A DNA stretch of 46,306 bases from contig SUWZ01000024.1 in assembly GCA_015061185.1 (NCBI GenBank), forward strand, positions 1 to 46,306, written 5' to 3'. Below, one piece after another: positions 42,854 through 46,306 of this stretch. The translations under genes and the position numbers were made by a program. Position 1 is the stretch's first letter; every line of letters begins with the position of its first letter. Origin of the DNA: Bacteroidales bacterium (GTDB lineage Bacteria > Bacteroidota > Bacteroidia > Bacteroidales > Paludibacteraceae). Under the pieces are notes generated by a model, which worked only from the letters and a program-made list of their open reading frames with translations, ran no database searches and was not told where the DNA came from.

Positions 42854-45800
42854 TTAAAAATCAAAATTCAAACCAATCACGTATGTTCTTGGCAATGGAT
42901 ATCCTCCCTTATCAACACCTTGTTTGATGGCACTTTCATTAGGAACTTCAGGATTCAAACCGGAATATTTGGTGATGGTTCCAAGGTTTTGAACATTGAA
43001 GCTGACTCTTAAATTGCTCAAGTGCAACTTATCGGTATAACGCTTAGGAACGGTATATGCTATGCTGACATTTTGGAAACGCAAGTAAGAACCATCCTCC
43101 ACATAACGAGAAGAAACAGTATTTGCATCAGCACCACCCATAGCCTCAGAACCAGATACCGGCATATTGGTATTGGCATTCTCTACGTATAGTGTTCCAT
43201 CCGGATTTTCTTTCACACGTGCATAATCCAACACTGTAGTCAATTGATTCATATTGTTAGCATCCATACCCTCCAACTTAGAACGCATTAAGTTGTAAAC
43301 ATCATTTCCGTAAGACCCCGTAATAAATAGAGACAACGACCAAGGACCCCAAGAGAAACTATTATTCATACCAAACGTAAAGTCCGGATTAGGATCTCCG
43401 ATAAAGGTATAATCATTCTTTGGATCTAACTTTCCGTCTCCATTCAAATCCACATAGTTAACATCTCCAACACTTGCATCCTTACGACCGGTTTCAAGCA
43501 ACTGTTGGGTATTTTGGATAATACCATCCATCTTGTATCCATAGAACATTCCGGGGGCATAACCAATTCGATTTTTATGTATAACCCGATCTGCAGATTT
43601 GAAAAAATGAGACTCATCCAAATCACCACCAACCAAATCTATGATTTCATTACGCACCTTAGAAAAGTTAATTTCTGTATTCCATACAAAATTGTGGTCT
43701 CCCAACTTCTTATCGATATTTGTAGTAGTTAAATTGATATCAAAACCTACGTTTTTGATAGATCCACCATTAACATTAGGAATATCTGTATAAAGATAAG
43801 ATGGATCTGCCAAAGAAGTTCCAGGTCTAGCCTCTACAATCAAATCATCATTTTGTTTGTAGAATGCGTCAAAACTTAAATTAATACGATCTCTTCTCAA
43901 GAAACTCACATCAATACCTCCATTCACTTGCCAGTTGGTCTCCCACACCAAATATGGATTAGCATAAATACCATTTATCAAACCAACACCAAATGCTGTA
44001 TTTTTTTCTTTATAAGAGGCAATGTGTGCCATATCTTGTCCTGCATTACCGGTTTGACCATAACCCAAACGAAGTTTCAATTGCGTAATCACATTCTTGA
44101 TATCATTATCCTTCATGAAAGACTCTTGATCAATACGCCAAGCCGCACCAAAAGAAGGGAAGAAGTCCCAACGATTATCTTTTGCCAATGTAGAAGAACC
44201 ATCAAAACGACCTGTAGCAGTCAACAAATAGCGTTCATCGTAGTTATAGTTCAAACGAGCAAAATAAGACATCATAGAAGAAGCCCCCTTGTATCCTGAT
44301 ATAGGACCATCAACACCAAGAACAGTATTTTGAAAATCAGGATCGATAAAACGTTCATTATCTCCATATCCATTTTTAATCACACTTGTTCCTTCCCAAG
44401 TAGCTCTCCATGTTTCATAACCCAACATTGCACCCAAACGATGTTTCTTAGATGCACCCATCTTCACCTCATAATTCAATGTAGAAGCAAAACGCCAATA
44501 CATATTGTTTCTCAAATAAAACTGCTGATTGTTTGCTTTTTTATCTGTCGAATTAGGCTTTGCAGGAGAAAAACGTTGTTCTTGAGAACCTGTATAATCG
44601 ATACCAAATTCATTTCTCCAGGAGATATTTAGCGGAAATTGAATGGTGGCATGCACTTGCCCGATTACATTGTTTGCGTATGAATAAATAGGCGACTGGT
44701 TAGCTATACGAACTGCGTTATCCTTCACATCAGATGCCGATGTTCCACTTAACACCCTATAACTTCCATCAAAATCAGTTGGAGCCAAACTTGGAGGCGA
44801 AATCAATGCTAGGTGAAGCATTGTTTCATCAATAGGAGTTTCAGCCAACCCTTCCAAATCACCTTCTGCATCTGCATCAAAACCATCTTGTTTTGTTTTA
44901 TTGGAACGAGTATAAGCCAACATAATACCAGTACGCAACCACTTCTTTGCTTGAGTCTCCACATTGGCTCTACCATTAAAACGTTGATAGTCTGTATTAA
45001 TCACCACACCATTTTGTTTGGTATAACCCAAAGAGAATGCATATTGTGTCTCCTTAGAACCTCCCGTGATGGAGATTTGGTGATTGTGACCAATGGCAGT
45101 GCGAAAAATCTCATCTTGCCAATCAGTTCCATTTCCTCCAAAACGAGTTGCAGCCACCAACCCTGCGTCCGGAGTATCACCGGAAAACGATGCAATCACG
45201 GTTGGATCTGTATAGAAAGTAGCATACTCTTGCAAATTCATCAAATCGTATGTATTAGAGGCATTTGCCACAGAGAAATTACCTGAGTAAGCAATCTTTG
45301 CACCACCCTCTTTACCTTTTCTTGTAGTAATCATAATGACACCATTCGCAGCACGGGAACCATAAATAGCAGTAGCAGAAGCATCTTTCAACACCTCCAT
45401 AGATACGATATCAGCAGGGTTGATTGAAGCCAATGGATTGGCATCCGCACTCTGTTTACCACCACCAATCGGCATACCATCTACCACATACAATGGAGAT
45501 GTATTACCTGTCAAGGTAGAGACTCCGCGGATACGAACAGAAGCCTCTTGACCCGGTTGTCCTGAACTTGAAGAAACTTGCACACCAGAAACACGTCCTG
45601 CTAAGGCTTGATCCACAGAAACTGTTTGTTGTGCTTTCATAGCCTCTTCACCCAAAGATGATAGAGATCCTGTCAAGTCACTCTTTCTCATCTTACCATA
45701 ACCTACCTCAACAACAACCTCATCCATCATCTTAGAATCCTCTTCCATAGAGAAATTCAATGTTGAAGGAGTTTTTGCTGTCACCTTTTGTGTCTTAGTT

Positions 45801-46021
45801 GTATATCCCATATAAGAGACTTCCAACACATCACCATTGTTAACAGAAATTGAATAATTTCCGTCCATGTCAGTAGCAACACCTGTCGATGTTCCTTTGA
45901 TCATGACGTTAGCTCCCGGCAAGCCTCCCATAGCATCGGAGACAACTCCGGAGATGGTGCGTTGCGCCATCAACCCGAAACATGCACAGAGCATCGTCAA
46001 AGACAATAAAAATCTTTTCAT
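42854..46021 (-). CDS. SusC/RagA-family TonB-linked outer-membrane transporter
   Basis: The 1055-residue protein has a signal peptide (likely cut after about residue 19), a carboxypeptidase-regulatory-like domain at 22-97 (ISGVVSDAMGGLPGANVMIK), and a TonB-box-like stretch (EVVVEVGYG). The plug domain has ALAGRVSGVQVSSSSGQPG, SPLYVVDGMPI and ATAIYGSRAANGVIMITTRK, followed by a large beta-barrel that ends YVIGLNFDF with the terminal aromatic residue. No N-terminal STN domain is present, so signalling through a FecR-type anti-sigma factor is not expected. It is the first gene of the operon with the SusD-like and small lipoprotein genes. The cargo may be a glycan or peptide. Confidence 0.96.
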   Translation of the reverse strand: MKRFLLSLTMLCACFGLMAQRTISGVVSDAMGGLPGANVMIKGTSTGVATDMDGNYSISVNNGDVLEVSYMGYTTKTQKVTAKTPSTLNFSMEEDSKMMDEVVVEVGYGKMRKSDLTGSLSSLGEEAMKAQQTVSVDQALAGRVSGVQVSSSSGQPGQEASVRIRGVSTLTGNTSPLYVVDGMPIGGGKQSADANPLASINPADIVSMEVLKDASATAIYGSRAANGVIMITTRKGKEGGAKIAYSGNFSVANASNTYDLMNLQEYATFYTDPTVIASFSGDTPDAGLVAATRFGGNGTDWQDEIFRTAIGHNHQISITGGSKETQYAFSLGYTKQNGVVINTDYQRFNGRANVETQAKKWLRTGIMLAYTRSNKTKQDGFDADAEGDLEGLAETPIDETMLHLALISPPSLAPTDFDGSYRVLSGTSASDVKDNAVRIANQSPIYSYANNVIGQVHATIQFPLNISWRNEFGIDYTGSQEQRFSPAKPNSTDKKANNQQFYLRNNMYWRFASTLNYEVKMGASKKHRLGAMLGYETWRATWEGTSVIKNGYGDNERFIDPDFQNTVLGVDGPISGYKGASSMMSYFARLNYNYDERYLLTATGRFDGSSTLAKDNRWDFFPSFGAAWRIDQESFMKDNDIKNVITQLKLRLGYGQTGNAGQDMAHIASYKEKNTAFGVGLINGIYANPYLVWETNWQVNGGIDVSFLRRDRINLSFDAFYKQNDDLIVEARPGTSLADPSYLYTDIPNVNGGSIKNVGFDINLTTTNIDKKLGDHNFVWNTEINFSKVRNEIIDLVGGDLDESHFFKSADRVIHKNRIGYAPGMFYGYKMDGIIQNTQQLLETGRKDASVGDVNYVDLNGDGKLDPKNDYTFIGDPNPDFTFGMNNSFSWGPWSLSLFITGSYGNDVYNLMRSKLEGMDANNMNQLTTVLDYARVKENPDGTLYVENANTNMPVSGSEAMGGADANTVSSRYVEDGSYLRFQNVSIAYTVPKRYTDKLHLSNLRVSFNVQNLGTITKYSGLNPEVPNESAIKQGVDKGGYPLPRTYVIGLNFDF

Positions 46022-46306
46022 TTTAAATTGATTATAATTAATTATTAAATAAATTTATTTATCTCATCTCACTTTTCTCATACACACACTACCGAAAATT
46101 AGGTACAAATATAAACTAAATAAAACTAATTTATTACATTTTTTCACATAAAAATCTTTTGATTAACATTTACACCTTACTTACGTTAATGAAAACTATA
46201 ATTTCCTCCTTTCTTTAGTTCATTGTTATCTTCGTATTAGTTGCCACATTTTTAGCTATTTAACAAAATAAAAAGTCTTCTTTTTATTTTTTGAATCGTT
46301 AATAAT
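46022..46306. other. Upstream region of the susC-like gene
   Basis: 285 nt of AT-rich sequence with no convincing ORF. It carries a possible -7 element at 46106-46113 and otherwise only T/A tracts. No regulator gene is seen before the window ends. Confidence 0.5.
46106..46113 (-). promoter_or_regulatory. Possible -7 promoter element of the SusCD operon
   Basis: TATATTTG on the - strand fits TAnnTTTG and would give a leader of about 80 nt before the susC-like ATG. No TTTG is found 19-21 nt upstream, so an activator may be needed. Confidence 0.45.

Noticed and set aside
44813-45286. 157-codon + strand ORF opposite the SusC-like gene
   Set aside because: It is a shadow frame of a well-supported TonB-dependent transporter, and its Cys- and Ile-rich composition is not protein-like.
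1-46306. CRISPR arrays, insertion sequences or rRNA genes
   Set aside because: No regularly spaced repeats, transposase-like proteins or rRNA sequence were noticed on either strand.

Overview
This AT-rich window reads as a chromosome segment of a Bacteroidales bacterium (phylum Bacteroidota). The evidence is a SusC/SusD pair, Bacteroidota-type promoters (TTTG, 19-20 nt, TAnnTTTG) before rpsL and a tRNA gene, lipoproteins with Bacteroidota-like leaders, a str-S10-spc-alpha ribosomal cluster without tuf, and zinc-free L36 and S14. I cannot assign a genus.

Region 1 (1-6999, + strand) is the right part of a type I restriction-modification operon. It holds the 3' end of an unrecognised gene, hsdS, an ABC-type ATPase with a C-terminal TOPRIM-like domain (OLD-like), hsdR, and a YgjP-type metallopeptidase. 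The genes are packed with 2-3 nt gaps or a TAATG overlap. hsdM is not in the window and probably lies upstream. This looks like a small defence module, and the ATPase and peptidase are its least understood parts.

Region 2 (7066-8547, - strand) is a secreted serine hydrolase of the beta-lactamase/class C fold. It sits just downstream of the ribosomal operon terminator.

Region 3 (8575-26628, - strand) is one long ribosomal superoperon read right to left: rpsL, rpsG, fusA, rpsJ, rplC, rplD, rplW, rplB, rpsS, rplV, rpsC, rplP, rpmC, rpsQ, rplN, rplX, rplE, rpsN, rpsH, rplF, rplR, rpsE, rpmD, rplO, secY, map, infA, rpmJ, rpsM, rpsK, rpsD, rpoA, rplQ. A near-consensus promoter precedes rpsL and an intrinsic terminator follows rplQ. 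rpmJ and rpmD are too short for ordinary ORF cut-offs and were read directly from the sequence.

Region 4 (26912-28960, + strand) is a 7TM-HD phosphodiesterase of the PgpH type, probably acting on c-di-AMP. It is transcribed divergently from rpsL across a 370-nt spacer containing a perfect 10-bp inverted repeat.

Region 5 (29174-38211, - strand) contains, from right to left, tRNA-Leu(UAG) with its own promoter and terminator, a surface lipoprotein, priA, a RhlE-type DEAD-box helicase, a low-molecular-weight tyrosine phosphatase, a large multipass membrane protein, and a lipoprotein that combines a beta-propeller with a single CxxCH haem-type motif.

Region 6 (38386-46306, - strand) holds a solitary AAA-like/PD-(D/E)XK protein, then a SusC-SusD-small lipoprotein operon for outer-membrane nutrient uptake. 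No glycan-degrading enzyme or regulator is visible next to it.

The best candidates for undescribed biology are the OLD-like ATPase plus peptidase within the restriction operon, and the CxxCH propeller lipoprotein paired with the multipass membrane protein.
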